Shown here: one piece after another, positions 27,508 through 37,146 of the stretch
Layout of the letters: each line of letters opens with the position of its first letter
Position numbering within the stretch: position 1 is the stretch's first letter
Assembly: GCA_009911195.1 (NCBI GenBank)
Contig: QXWV01000014.1
Coordinates: 1-50,648 of the forward strand
DNA: 50,648 bases
Direction: 5' to 3'
Source: Lachnospiraceae bacterium
GTDB lineage: Bacteria; Bacillota; Clostridia; Lachnospirales; Lachnospiraceae
The notes under the pieces: generated by a model
Told to the model about the DNA's origin: nothing
The model's input: the letters and a program-made list of their open reading frames with translations, nothing else
Database searches by the model: none
Program-made: the position numbers and the translations under genes

Positions 27508-29508
27508 CTATTTATCCATATCCGCCAACTGACGCTTTAATTCTGTCATCTTATCCCGAAGTTCCGCGGCTGCTTCAAAATTCAAATCCGCAGCAGCCTG
27601 CTTCATCTTCTTCTGTACTTTTGCAATCAGTTTCTCAAGTTCTTCCCTGCTCATGGATTCGGGGTCTTTTTCAAAGCTTATTTCTTCCTTGGCAATCACT
27701 TTGGAAATGCTAATCAGCTCCCTGACCGCTTTCTTAATCGTCCGAGGAGTAATCCCATGCGCTTTGTTATAATTATCCTGTATCTGCCGACGCCTGTTCG
27801 TCTCCTGAATCGCAGCCCGCATGGAATCCGTCATATTATCGGCATACATAATTACATGCCCCTCTGCATTTCTGGCGGCACGCCCTATGGTCTGTATCAG
27901 GGAAGTCTCCGAACGCAAGAATCCTTCCTTATCCGCATCCAGGATGGCCACCAGGGAAATTTCAGGGATATCCAGCCCTTCCCTTAACAGGTTAATCCCT
28001 ACTAAGACATCGAATACATCCAGACGCATATCCCGGATAATCTCAGCCCGTTCCAGAGTGTCAATATCCGAATGCAAATATTTTACCCTGATTCCCACGT
28101 CCTGCATATAGGAAGTCAAATCCTCCGCCATCCTTTTCGTCAAAGTTGTCACCAATACTTTATGATGTTTCTTTATCTCTTTATTTATTTCCGTTACCAA
28201 ATCATCAATCTGGCCCTCCACAGGGCGCACATCCACTTCCGGGTCCAAAAGGCCGGTGGGCCGTATAATCTGTTCCGTGCGAAACAGCTCATGGTCGCTT
28301 TCATATTCGGCCGGGGTTGCCGATACAAACAACATCTGGTCGATATGTTCTTCAAATTCCTGGAAGTTCAAAGGCCGGTTATCCAAGGCAGAAGGCAGGC
28401 GGAAACCGTAATCCACCAAAGTTGTTTTCCTGGAACGGTCTCCCGCATACATCCCCCTTATCTGTGGAATCGTCATATGGGATTCATCTATAATAATCAG
28501 GTAATCATCTTTAAAATAATCCATCAACGTGAGCGGTGTCGCCCCTTCCGGCAGCCCGTTTAAATGGCGGGAATAGTTTTCAATGCCGGAGCAAAAGCCC
28601 GTTTCCCGCAGCATTTCGATATCGAAGTTTGTCCTTTCCGAAATCCGCTGGGCCTCCAGCAGCTTGTCCTCCCCCTTAAAATAGCGAATCCTGTCTTCCA
28701 GTTCTATTTCTATATTCTTGCATGCCGCCTGTATTTTCTCCTGGGATACTACGTAATGGGAAGCCGGGAAAATGGAAATATGTTCCAGCACAGCATGTAG
28801 CTGCCCGGTCAACGGGTCGGTTTCCGCAATCCTGTCGATTTCATCCCCGAAAAATTCCACCCGTATTAAGTAATCCCCTCCCTGGGCAGGGTAGATTTCC
28901 ACCACATCCCCCCTGACCCGGAAGCATCCTCTGCTCAAATCCATATCGTTCCTGTCATACTGGATATCTATCAATTCGCGGATTACCGCATCCCTGTCTT
29001 TAACCATTCCCGGGCGGAGGGATACAATCATTTCCTGGTATTCGTCAGGGCTGCCCAGCCCGTAGATGCAGGATACGCTGGCTACCACCACCACGTCGCG
29101 GCGCTCTGTCAGGGAGGCCGTGGCCGATAACCGCAGCTTTTCTATCTCTTCGTTAATGGATGAGTCCTTGGCAATATAAGTATCCGAAGATGGCACATAA
29201 GCTTCTGGCTGGTAGTAATCGTAGTAGGACACAAAATACTCCACTGCGTTACTCGGAAAATACTCTTTGAACTCACCATAGAGCTGTGCCGCTAATGTCT
29301 TATTGTGCGCTATTACCAAAGTCGGCTTGTTAAGCTGTGCGATGACATTGGCCATGGTAAAGGTCTTGCCGGAGCCCGTAACACCCAGTAAAGTCTGGAA
29401 TTGATTGCCTTCCCGGAACCCACCCACCAGGGCTTCTATGGCCTGGGGCTGGTCGCCTGTGGGCTTGTATTCGCTGTGAAGTTCGAAGATTTTTTGTTCA
29501 TTTTGCAC
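27508..29508 (-). CDS. uvrB: Excinuclease ABC subunit B
   Basis: This helicase-like repair protein of 666 residues has Walker [15 protein letters not shown] near residue 42, the beta-hairpin region [14 protein letters not shown] near 92, DESH (Walker B) near 340, the helicase motif [19 protein letters not shown] near 540, and the C-terminal UVR domain ([29 protein letters not shown]) that contacts UvrC. The start is GTG at 29508, with GAGGTGA six bases upstream. A LexA-like box lies about 240 bases upstream, pointing to SOS control of uvrBA. Confidence 0.97.
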   Translation of the reverse strand: MQNEQKIFELHSEYKPTGDQPQAIEALVGGFREGNQFQTLLGVTGSGKTFTMANVIAQLNKPTLVIAHNKTLAAQLYGEFKEYFPSNAVEYFVSYYDYYQPEAYVPSSDTYIAKDSSINEEIEKLRLSATASLTERRDVVVVASVSCIYGLGSPDEYQEMIVSLRPGMVKDRDAVIRELIDIQYDRNDMDLSRGCFRVRGDVVEIYPAQGGDYLIRVEFFGDEIDRIAETDPLTGQLHAVLEHISIFPASHYVVSQEKIQAACKNIEIELEDRIRYFKGEDKLLEAQRISERTNFDIEMLRETGFCSGIENYSRHLNGLPEGATPLTLMDYFKDDYLIIIDESHMTIPQIRGMYAGDRSRKTTLVDYGFRLPSALDNRPLNFQEFEEHIDQMLFVSATPAEYESDHELFRTEQIIRPTGLLDPEVDVRPVEGQIDDLVTEINKEIKKHHKVLVTTLTKRMAEDLTSYMQDVGIRVKYLHSDIDTLERAEIIRDMRLDVFDVLVGINLLREGLDIPEISLVAILDADKEGFLRSETSLIQTIGRAARNAEGHVIMYADNMTDSMRAAIQETNRRRQIQDNYNKAHGITPRTIKKAVRELISISKVIAKEEISFEKDPESMSREELEKLIAKVQKKMKQAAADLNFEAAAELRDKMTELKRQLADMDK

Positions 29509-29537
29509 AAATGCTCACCTCTGATTTCATAGTAAAA

Positions 29538-29628
29538 AAAGACGCCTATTAGGCAAAAATTCGTCGTGGAACATTTTATTTTCGTCATGGCATTTACTCA
29601 AATCGGAGAAAAACAGACCCATGACGAA
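29538..29628 (-). promoter_or_regulatory. Hairpin and inverted repeat in the uvrB leader
   Basis: Two structures lie just before uvrB. GCCT-att-AGGC (29544-29554) is followed on the minus strand by GTC and a run of seven T, so it resembles a small terminator or attenuator 30 bases before the start codon. Further up, TTCGTCATGG (29581-29590) and CCATGACGAA (29619-29628) form a perfect 10-bp inverted repeat with a 28-base spacer. Their function is unknown. Confidence 0.4.
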
Positions 29629-29749
29629 TCCCGTTCACAATTTGCTGTTTTTGCAACTTGGCGCACCTCTGTAATTCCATACGGACGTGGTAGCACCAAA
29701 GAGCCTTTTTATCTTACCACAAATCGTTAAATTTGTATAGATGCAAAAT

Positions 29750-29763
29750 CGAACTTTTGTTCT
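29750..29763 (-). promoter_or_regulatory. LexA (SOS) box upstream of uvrBA
   Basis: CGAACttttGTTCT fits the Firmicute LexA/DinR pattern GAAC-N4-GTTC with a symmetric core. On the minus strand it is followed by TTTTGCAT and, further down, TAAGAT, a possible promoter. It lies between the integrase remnant and uvrB, 242 bases from the uvrB start. uvrBA are SOS genes in related bacteria. Confidence 0.65.
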
Positions 29764-29777
29764 TTTTATTCTTTCTA

Positions 29778-30373
29778 TCACCCTGCGTCCGGAAGAAATT
29801 CTTTTACATCTACAACAATCTCCAACGGTTCCTTTTTAAAACTTTCTATCTCTCTCAGGTTCGGTAAAACCTCCTTCATATATTCCTCAATTTCCGGCCC
29901 CCATCCGCTATGATACCTTTATTATCGGCGTAAACGTCCATAGTTATGAGTTCCTTGGAATGTCCCATAAGCTTCGATACCGCTTTGGGGTTGAATGCCT
30001 CTTTTAGCAGGAGCGTGCAGTATGTACTGCGCAAATCATGCCAGCGGATGTCCGGCAGGCCATTTTCAGCAAGAAGCTGTTTATAATACCTGCAATGAAA
30101 CCCTTTGCTCCTTGCTCTGCCATAGTTGGAACAACAGATATAATCCATATCCTGAAACTCTCCCTTTCTGCGGTTTCTGTTTCTCTCATAAACCTGTCGT
30201 TCCTTTAAGATTGCCTCAAAAACATAATCAGGAATCTCTCTGTAACTGGATTTTGTCTTTAATCCCACCTCCTGTTTCGTAAAAGTTTTCGGGGCAAAGT
30301 CTTCTTTTACTGCATTATGTATTCTCCCCAACTGGCGTTCCACTTTTAAGGTGCGGTTGATATTGGTGTGCTA
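29778..30373 (-). pseudogene. Tyrosine recombinase (integrase), C-terminal remnant
   Basis: The catalytic part of a phage/ICE-type tyrosine recombinase is present: NINRTLK, LKTKSSYREIP, HDLRSTYCTLLL with the active arginine, LMGHSKELITMDVYAD with histidine and the tyrosine nucleophile. A frameshift in a C-run at 29898-29902 breaks the frame; reading the next frame recovers PEIEEYMKEVLPNL and about 25 further residues to a stop at 29778. The N-terminal half is missing: the homology stops at about 30373, next to the end of the IS3-type element at 30382. It marks an old integration site next to uvrB. Confidence 0.85.
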
Positions 30374-30436
30374 CCCGTCAAGTAGACAATGAAAATATTT
30401 AAATTTTTTCTGCCTGGTGTTTCTGCCAGGCAGTTT

Positions 30437-31354
30437 TTATGCGGCTGACTTTAATCGTTCGTGGTATTCTATCGGCGTAAGTAAATCCAGTTTTCTCTGG
30501 ACACGTCTGTTTGTATAGTAATCTATGTATTCTTCAATGGCTCTCAACAGTTCATCTTTTGTTTTATATTTCTTTCCATAATACATCTCTCTTTTCATGA
30601 TTCCCCAGAAACCTTCCATCGGCCCGTTATCAGTACAGTGGGCAACCCGCGGCATACTCTGCGCCATTCCGGCCTCCAGTATCTTTTGGCGAAATACTTT
30701 TGACGTATATTGATACCCCCTGTCACTGTGAAAAATCGGCTGTGCTCCCGGATTCTCAGCCAGAGCTGCATCAAAAGTGTCATATACAAGCGGGTTGTCA
30801 TTGTGCTCGCTCAGCGCATAGGACACCGGCCTATGGTCGCACAAATCCAGTATCACACTTAAATACACTTTCCCGGCCCTCTCCTCTGTACCTGTTCCAT
30901 ATTTAAACTCTGTCACATCGGTTACCCACTTCTCATTTAAGTGCTCTGCGCTGAACTCCCGGTTTAATATATTTTCTGCTATGTGTGCCGGGTCCACCGC
31001 CGGCCTGGTACAGCAGTTATACCTGTGCTTGATGATGGACTGTATCTTCTTTTTGCGGCAGATACGCAGAATCCTCTTGTCATTTACCTGAATTCCCTGA
31101 TCATGGGCAAGGGTATCCCGAATCCGGCGGTATCCCATATCAGGATGTTCCCCATGCAGTTGTTCGATCTTCTTCGCAAGCATTTCATTAAAGTCTTCCT
31201 TTTCTGTATGGACGTGGCTGCCCCATTTATAATAGGCGCTTCTGCTGATGCCCCCTAATTCGCAGAGAACACGGACTGGATAATCCGGGTGTTCCTGCGG
31301 GAGACCCCGAATGGCTGTGTATACGGCTTGATTCCGTGTGGCTCTTAGCGTCAC
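30437..31354 (-). CDS. IS3 family transposase, OrfB (DDE domain)
   Basis: This 305-residue reading frame is the catalytic part of the IS3-type transposase. An HTH_21-like segment (MGYRRIRDTLAHDQGI) precedes the rve integrase core with WVTDVTEFKYG (first D), IFHSDRGYQYTS (second D) and MEGFWGIMKREMYY (E). It is normally made as an OrfAB fusion by -1 frameshifting on the A-AAA-AAC heptamer at 31374-31380; a GTG at 31354 lies at the start of the open frame. The domain looks intact. Because orfA carries a separate frame lesion, production of the full fusion is doubtful. Confidence 0.9.
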   Translation of the reverse strand: MTLRATRNQAVYTAIRGLPQEHPDYPVRVLCELGGISRSAYYKWGSHVHTEKEDFNEMLAKKIEQLHGEHPDMGYRRIRDTLAHDQGIQVNDKRILRICRKKKIQSIIKHRYNCCTRPAVDPAHIAENILNREFSAEHLNEKWVTDVTEFKYGTGTEERAGKVYLSVILDLCDHRPVSYALSEHNDNPLVYDTFDAALAENPGAQPIFHSDRGYQYTSKVFRQKILEAGMAQSMPRVAHCTDNGPMEGFWGIMKREMYYGKKYKTKDELLRAIEEYIDYYTNRRVQRKLDLLTPIEYHERLKSAA

Positions 31355-32045
31355 CTCCCCTCTGTTTCCCCGAGTTTTTTTAATAAATCAACCTCCATCT
31401 GCTGCTTTCTGGCTTTGGCTTTCAGCATCCTGTTCTCTGCCTGCAGTCTTTCCAGTTCCGTCAGTTCCCCTTCTGCTTTCTTCCTTCCCCGTCTGTCATA
31501 GGCCCCTCAATGCCTTCGGCACGGTACTTCAGAACCCAGGAACGCACCTGGGCATAGGAACAGTTGTATTGCCCTGCAGTGAGGGGATAATTGTCATCAT
31601 GTTCGATACAATACTCTACGATGGAAAGCCTTTCTTCCAGCGTTGTTTTTCTTGCTGGGTTGTTTTTAACCATGTGGTACACTCCTTCCGGTCTGGAATC
31701 CTTTAGTTCCTCATGGTTATTATACCTCTTAACCCATTGTAGAACAGTAGTAGCCGCTTGGATTTTATATTTGATGGCAATATCCTTATAAGTTCCTTCG
31801 CCATGTAAATAGGCCTTAACAACCTCTTCTTTAAACGCAGCAGAATAGTTTAAGTTTGCCGGACGGATTATAAATGCGTTTTCGCCAAATGTTTTATATT
31901 TGGCCACCCATTTACGGATCGAGGATTCGTTGAGCTGATATTTTCGACCGAGTTTCACAAAGGAATCGTGGCCCGCCAGATATTCTTTGGCTACTTTTAA
32001 TTTGTCTGCTGCATCCCATTCATCCCGCTTTTTTCTTCTTCCCAT
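31351..32045 (-). pseudogene. IS3 family OrfA, frameshifted
   Basis: The N-terminal 185 residues or so carry two helix-turn-helix domains typical of IS150 OrfA (SFVKLGRKYQLNESSIRKWV and the later YNCSYAQVRSWV). The frame then ends early at 31461. Shifting by one base in the purine run at 31478-31490 restores the expected leucine-zipper tail (LERLQAENRMLKAKARK..EVDLLKKLGE), which ends at 31351, overlapping orfB. So a one-base indel separates the HTH part from the zipper. The programmed -1 site A-AAA-AAC (31374-31380) lies in this tail. Confidence 0.8.
31374..31380 (-). promoter_or_regulatory. Programmed -1 frameshift heptamer A AAA AAC
   Basis: On the minus strand the heptamer lies in the OrfA zipper frame, 20 bases before the first codon of the orfB frame. 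Shifting by -1 here joins ..DLLKK to TRGNRGEVTLRATRNQ and on into OrfB. This is the usual arrangement of IS3 elements. Confidence 0.75.
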
Positions 32046-32429
32046 AAAATATGCTCCTTATACAATAGACATTTAATTATTTCCTCTGTCTACCATATAG
32101 GGAGCATATCATTTTCAAGGGGTTTGAGCGTTTGCCGTCATTTGATTATTCTAATGCTTGGGAGCCACCAATTTAAAGCTTGAGAGCCACCCAAAATCCG
32201 TCCTGATTTTAATGCTTGGGGGCCATCTATAAGATACAAGGTATAGTTGTACTGAAAATATCATGACTTATTTTTCCAGCATATTCTCTTTTTGAACGAA
32301 AGAAGACAGAACCTTTGATGACCGGCTCTGCCCCCTCTTTGCCTGCTAATCGGAATCACCGAGACAATCTTTTGCATAAAACTTGAACAGAGCTTAAAAT
32401 AACAGCTTCAAATTAATGGCAAATAAATT

Positions 32430-32801
32430 TCACCTCATTTTTTTCTTTCTTACTTCATTAAAAATCTGAAGCTCGGAAAGTGCCTCCATGATGGCAAGTT
32501 CTGATATCCCTTCAACAGTGGTTCCTGTTCCAGGATCAAATAATTCTTGCTGTGCATCAGCTTTGAAATCATAAGATTTTAGTTCGGCTGTATACCATGC
32601 CAGGATTTCATACCTTAAATTGTCTGCCTGATTAAGCAATACTCCTAGATTTCGTATTTTTTGTCGAATATCGTTAGGAATGGTCGGTTCGTCTAACTTT
32701 ATTTTCATTAAAAGCCTCCTGATAAAAGGAATAAATGTTGTGGCATCTAAAGAGTCATAGTGTTTCCTGCTAACGGTTGATTTGTCGTCTGCCACATACA
32801 A
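32430..32801 (-). CDS. Accessory ORF of the IS21 element, unknown
   Basis: This reading frame of about 123 residues follows istB by 16 bases and lies inside the terminal repeats. It would use a TTG start at 32801, but the frame is open further up into istB, so translation may be coupled. The protein is helical and charged (RRLLMKIKLDEP, IPNDIRQKIRNLGVLLNQADNLRYEILAWYTAEL, ending EVRKKKMR). I do not recognise a family. A third gene is unusual for IS21, which generally has only istA and istB. Confidence 0.55.
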   Translation of the reverse strand: MYVADDKSTVSRKHYDSLDATTFIPFIRRLLMKIKLDEPTIPNDIRQKIRNLGVLLNQADNLRYEILAWYTAELKSYDFKADAQQELFDPGTGTTVEGISELAIMEALSELQIFNEVRKKKMR

Positions 32802-32817
32802 AAGTAAATCTGCGTTT

Positions 32818-33585
32818 TTATGGGTTGAAGGACTCCGTAAGTTTTCTGGCTTTTTGAGAATCGTACAGCTTTCTGAGGTTATTTTCGGTAGTCGGTATGG
32901 AATAAGAGTTATGTATGATTCGGTCCATAATAGAATCGGCCTGGGTTTCGCCGCCTAACCGTTCATGCCAGTCACAGACCTCGTATTGTCCGACAAAGAT
33001 CGTCGGATTATTTCCACAACGCTGTTCTACCAACTCATATATGAATTTTGACTCTTCCTCATTGATCTTATAGTTCAGCCATTCATCTATGATCAGCACT
33101 TTATAGTTTCCCAGTTTCTTTCGGTATCGTACCTGCTCTCTGAGGTTATCTTTGTGGGCCTGAAAATGTCCCAGCATATCCGGCATTCTGATATAACACG
33201 TCCGGAGAGTCTGTTTACATGCTTCTACACCCAGGACACATGCAAGATAGGTTTTCCCGGCATCCGTCGGGCCTGTAATGATCAGGTTTGTTGCAGCACC
33301 TACGAATCCCATGGCTGCAAGATTTGCGTTCTTCTCTCTACTGACCTCTCGTGCATCACAGTCTAAAGTTTCAAGGCTTGCATTGGGATACTTTAAATCT
33401 GCATTCTTTGTCAGCCTGGTGATCAGTCTGTTCTGCCGTTCTGTTATTAGGGCTGAGAGCAGATGCTCCAGCCTCTCATTGTAAGTCAGGTCAACAAAAG
33501 ATACTTCTTTTTCCTGAGCCTCGATCACAGCCACTAAATCACTGAGTTCTAATACTGATAATTGTTTCTTGATCTCTGTATTCAT
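32818..33585 (-). CDS. istB: IS21 helper ATPase IstB
   Basis: This 255-residue AAA+ ATPase shows Walker A ITGPTDAGKTYLACVLG near residue 108, where the canonical GxxGxGK reads GPTDAGK, and Walker B KVLIIDEWLNY near 163. The sensor region NPTIFVGQYEVCDWHERLGG follows, matching IstB/DnaC-like helpers that stimulate transposition. It overlaps the end of istA by four bases, the usual coupling. The protein looks full length. Confidence 0.93.
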   Translation of the reverse strand: MNTEIKKQLSVLELSDLVAVIEAQEKEVSFVDLTYNERLEHLLSALITERQNRLITRLTKNADLKYPNASLETLDCDAREVSREKNANLAAMGFVGAATNLIITGPTDAGKTYLACVLGVEACKQTLRTCYIRMPDMLGHFQAHKDNLREQVRYRKKLGNYKVLIIDEWLNYKINEEESKFIYELVEQRCGNNPTIFVGQYEVCDWHERLGGETQADSIMDRIIHNSYSIPTTENNLRKLYDSQKARKLTESFNP

Positions 33586-35144
33586 AAATTTTTATCATCC
33601 TCTCTATAATAATCCGCACCTCTTACGATTCCCTGCTTATAATCTTTTACGTTCTTTTTTGTAAGATCATTTTTTCTGTTTTTTGCAGCTCTTTTCACAT
33701 AAGGCATAAGCGTGTTGTAAGTAATCAGATGAAAGTCCTTAAGTGCAAGGCCGCAAGCCGTTTCAAGGATATCTTTACCATATACACCGGCGATATCCAA
33801 TACGGTTCTTGCATCTACAAGAGCCTGTTCTTTTACTTTTGCATTGCCATACAGCCTTCCTATCACGGTTCTTGTACTGTTGCCAATAGTTTCTGCTTTA
33901 TTCAGCGTTGATTCCATTGTATCCGGAGTGTATATTGGATATGGAAGATGGGACATCTCTGTTCTTTTCGCATTCCGAATGCCTGTGGGAATACGTTTAT
34001 GCTCAGCCACTAATTGATGTGAGGCGTAGATACAAACAAGAGAACTGTTATACTGCACATCAACGTATTTATTTATGCAACTGCTTGGAACAGAGTATTG
34101 TCCCTTGTGAAACCATATATGGGAATTCGGGCCTACTTTGTGATTGTATGGCCACTCACAGATTTCAAAGGGAAGCATTGGCAGGGTTCTGAGATATGGT
34201 TTTTCTTCCAGCTCATAAATTGTTTTTCTGCTGCCGTTTCTCTTTTGGAAGGGTTTGTCATTTAGCCTGTCAAGCACTTTTCCGATTGCCGAATTAAGCC
34301 CTTCTATAGAATGAAAAGTTTCATTTCTGAGCATGCCGATGATCTTTCTTGCAATTTTTCCCACCGCGCCCTCGACACTTGCTTTCTGTTTGGGTTTCTT
34401 TACCTGTGCCGGCATAATTGCAACCTGGTAGTGTTCTGCAAAAGATAAATAGGAATCATTCAGCACGACCTCTCCATGTTTCGGGTGTTTGATCACGCCT
34501 GTTTTTAGGTTGTCACAGACAATCCTTACAGGTGTCCCGCCAAAGAATTCCGGCATGTGGGCATTGCACGACAGCCAGTCTGACTGGTTCATAGAAGCGG
34601 CAGCCTCTGCATAGGTATACTAGCTGTACGGAAAAGCCGCAACAAACAGGTATGCCGTTTGCTGTTCCCGTTTGTCAGAATCCTTGTAGCTCATCGTAGG
34701 ACCTGACCAGTCAACCTCCAGAGTTGCTCCCGGTTTGTGTTCGATATGACTGGTATAATTTTTATCAGCTATAAAGCGTTTATAGCCATTTGCGAATGTA
34801 GCATAACAGCAATGGGAAACCCCTTGTGTATTACACTTTTCACAGTATTCCTCCCATAACAGCATTTCTGTAACCCCGGCCTTTTTCAATCCACTGTGGA
34901 CATACGAATAGTACACTGGAGCAAATCTGTTTCTTGGCCTGAAGGTATGGGGATAAAAAAGCTGATAGATCTCGTCATCGTTCATCACACATATTTCATC
35001 CCAGTCTTTGTCACATTTTTCATAAGATTCTTTCACAAATGTAACAGAATTACGAGAGACCTTCAAAGTTTTAGAGATCCCTCTGGCACTTAGATCCTTG
35101 TGAAGAAGTTCAAGGATCTGTCTTACTTTTGTTTTCTTGAACAT
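33582..35144 (-). pseudogene. istA: IS21 transposase IstA with an in-frame amber stop
   Basis: The 520-codon frame is intact except for a TAG at 34619-34617 (codon 176), which splits it into N- and C-terminal parts. Before it reads VAAFPYS and after it YTYAEAAASMNQSDWL; family members commonly have Q here, so one C-to-T change explains the stop. The HTH (SARGISKTLKVSRNSV), first D (LEVDWSGPTM), second D (RIVCDNLKTGV) and E (KASVEGAVGKIAR) are present. Without suppression the transposase is inactive, or is made only as fragments. Confidence 0.9.
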
Positions 35145-35282
35145 AGAAAACCTCCTTTAAAATGTATTTGAAAAGTACGGGTACTTTTCATAAACACATC
35201 TTAAAAGAGGGATTTTATCCTAAGCAATATATTGGGATGACCACAATATATAGTGGTGGCTCCCAAGCATTAGAATAATCAA

Positions 35283-35502
35283 TAATGGTACTACTGGCAC
35301 AAAAATACAAACTTAACAGCGTGTGCAATGCGGAAAGTTCTCCGCATACAGCCTGAACGGACTGCATTTCCCTTACGGAGTACGCACAAAAATCAATTAC
35401 AAGGACAGTTTGGCACAAGATATTGATTTAGCTAAGTTGCGAATACTATATATAGTGTTTTGCAAATATTTTCATCCTCATGCATCAATCACTGCACTCA
35501 TA
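35283..35502. other. Short gene-free stretch between IS21 and the toxin gene
   Basis: I see no convincing gene. A plus-strand frame with coding-like composition (CGKFSAYSLNGLHFPYG.., about 35325-35450) may be a remnant, but I cannot match it to a family. Confidence 0.3.
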
Positions 35503-35910
35503 TTAAACACTAATAACAAAAGACTCGTTATAATATGGAATCAAAGTATCATGTGTCATAAACTTCATTCCTTCCGATTTTGCCTGCGCAAGCAAAATCC
35601 TGTCAAAAGGATCTTTATGCGGAGGAGCATCCTTTGGCCGTACCAAAGATTCTAACTCAGCCACATGTTTATTAAATACAGGCAGCGAGGAAAAGCCATT
35701 CTCTTCACATCCTTTCTCTAGGTATTTCCCGCTGAATAAAAATGTTTCCGGATGTGCCATATGCTTAATCGTAATCTCCCACACGGAAGCGGTACTGTAA
35801 TAGATTTCATTGTTCTCGTCAAGTATCATTGCCCTGGCTGTATTCGACAATTCCTCCGAATCCAGTACTGCCCATATCGCAATATGTGTATCCAGCAAAA
35901 TCTTCATCAA
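35503..35910 (-). CDS. PIN-domain ribonuclease toxin (VapC-like)
   Basis: This 135-residue protein begins ILLDTHIAIWAV with the first conserved acidic residue, has SVWEI around residue 42 with the glutamate, and near the C-terminus HKDPFDRILLAQA with the D-x4-D/A-type acidic residues, followed by THD. These are the metal-binding acids of PIN nucleases, the toxin part of type II systems. It overlaps the upstream partner gene by four bases, so the pair is co-translated. It lies between IS elements, as toxin-antitoxin modules often do. Confidence 0.88.
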   Translation of the reverse strand: MMKILLDTHIAIWAVLDSEELSNTARAMILDENNEIYYSTASVWEITIKHMAHPETFLFSGKYLEKGCEENGFSSLPVFNKHVAELESLVRPKDAPPHKDPFDRILLAQAKSEGMKFMTHDTLIPYYNESFVISV

Positions 35911-36161
35911 TCATCCACCTCAAATAATCTGGCAATTTCGTCATTGCATTCATCTATATCGTGGCCGTCCGCAATAAATTTCTGCCCTTTCATACTCCCA
36001 AGCCTGCGTTTTTTACCCTGTGTGGCAATGCCATAATTTATACTCACACTCCTTGATTCTGATGGCAGCACAAAACGCTGTATCATATCAAGAATAAAGC
36101 GCAGGCTGTCATCCGAAAGTCCTTCCAGAGATTGTGTAATCTGATTCTGCAATGTTGACAT
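35907..36161 (-). CDS. Probable antitoxin of the PIN-domain toxin
   Basis: This protein of 84 residues starts at 36161, where AAGGTGG lies about eight bases upstream. The N-terminal half is helical (LEGLSDDSLRFILDMIQRFV) and the C-terminal half is basic then acidic (GKKRRLGSMKGQKFI, DECNDEIARLFE), a layout like antitoxins whose tail wraps the toxin. I cannot name the family with certainty. The four-base overlap with the toxin and gene order (antitoxin first) support the assignment. Confidence 0.7.
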   Translation of the reverse strand: MSTLQNQITQSLEGLSDDSLRFILDMIQRFVLPSESRSVSINYGIATQGKKRRLGSMKGQKFIADGHDIDECNDEIARLFEVDD

Positions 36162-36377
36162 AACAGACACCACCTTTCTACATGATTTAGAAAACATATA
36201 TCTGATTAAATCTTTACCTTCTGTCACGGTTTTATTATACTAAAGAAACCGCTTTTTATCAAGAATATCCAAATTGACGATAGGGTAAACTTATTGTCGG
36301 AAAGTAATAGGCAGACTGCACCTGTGACCTGTTTCAGATTCAATAGCTGTCTTTACTATATCCGTTTTTCCATTTTC

Positions 36378-37090
36378 TTACAATCCCCATATATGATTTT
36401 TCAATGTGGCTATCTTTTTTATCTGCGGGTATGGAATGCTGTATACCAGTATGTCCGCTAGTCCGCCAAGCCTGTCCCTGTTGCGTCTTTCTGCAGACAG
36501 CATTTGTGTCGCTGAATATATCACTTCTTCTGCACCAGCCACTTCCGGCAGCTCTTTCTTCTGATAGCGCACCAGCTCCAGCATATCCCCATTGTTCTGA
36601 CGGTATATGCGAAGCCTCGCCATCCTGTCTGTCCCTCTCCGGCTCCAGCCTAACGGCCTTGAGCTCATACGGTCTGCATATACATGGCTCACATGCCCTT
36701 CTGCGCTGCACTGCAGGCTTTTGTCCTTTGCCCTTACGGATTCCATAATCCCACTCCAGTTTCCAAGGATATAGGTTTTTGCAGCCCCCACCGCTTTGGC
36801 TTTTGTTCCACTTTCTGTCACTTCCACAATCTTATCAAATGCCTCCGCCGCCCGTTTCCGCTTTCCATTGATGGCCCTGTATATTTCATCTCTGGCACCC
36901 TCTGCAGAGTCTTTTAAGTGGCTTGTTGCTGCTATGATATATTTATGCATATGAAAACGGTCAAGCACAAACCTTGCCTTTGCATGCATGCCGGCCCCGG
37001 TTTTGATACAGTCTGCACCATCCCCGTTAATATATACCTTTTCCAGGGTATCTTCGTCATAGCTCTCTTTGATGTGGTATAAAAAAAGTT
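36378..37090 (-). pseudogene. ISLre2 family transposase, 5'-truncated
   Basis: The C-terminal half of an ISLre2 (UPF0236-type) transposase is present: VYINGDGADCIKTG, RFVLDRFHMHKYI, the EGHVSHVYADRMSSRPLGWS block and the terminal IKKIATLKNHIWGL. The N-terminal part is missing: homology stops at about 37088, exactly where the end of an IS3-type element (ttgacaccc) begins. No intact start exists, so it is a remnant. Confidence 0.85.
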
Positions 37091-37146
37091 GACACCCTAT
37101 TCTCAAGGATTTGAGATATAATCAAGAGAATGAGGAGTGAACAAAA

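Larger units (their letters stand above)
30382..32094 (-). mobile_element. IS3 family (IS150-like) insertion sequence
   Basis: The element of about 1.7 kb contains orfA and orfB on the minus strand. Imperfect terminal inverted repeats start with GTAGACA at 30382 and its complement TGTCTAC at 32088-32094, with further matching AAATA/AAT blocks inside. No target duplication is visible (gtca on the left, atat on the right), consistent with later rearrangement. The left end abuts the truncated integrase, and an IS21 element begins about 48 bases beyond the right end. Confidence 0.8.
32142..35282 (-). mobile_element. IS21 family insertion sequence
   Basis: Perfect 29-bp inverted repeats, TTGATTATTCTAATGCTTGG.. 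at 32142-32170 and its complement at 35254-35282, bound a 3.1-kb element with istA and istB on the minus strand. Just inside the left end the core TAAWGCTTGRGRGCCAYC recurs twice more (about 32174-32192 and 32209-32228), the multiple transposase-binding repeats typical of IS21. No clear target duplication is visible. Confidence 0.92.

Noticed and set aside
36340-36711. A second reading frame overlapping the ISLre2 remnant
   Set aside because: It is the same DNA read in another frame; the family signature lies in the frame of 36378-37090.
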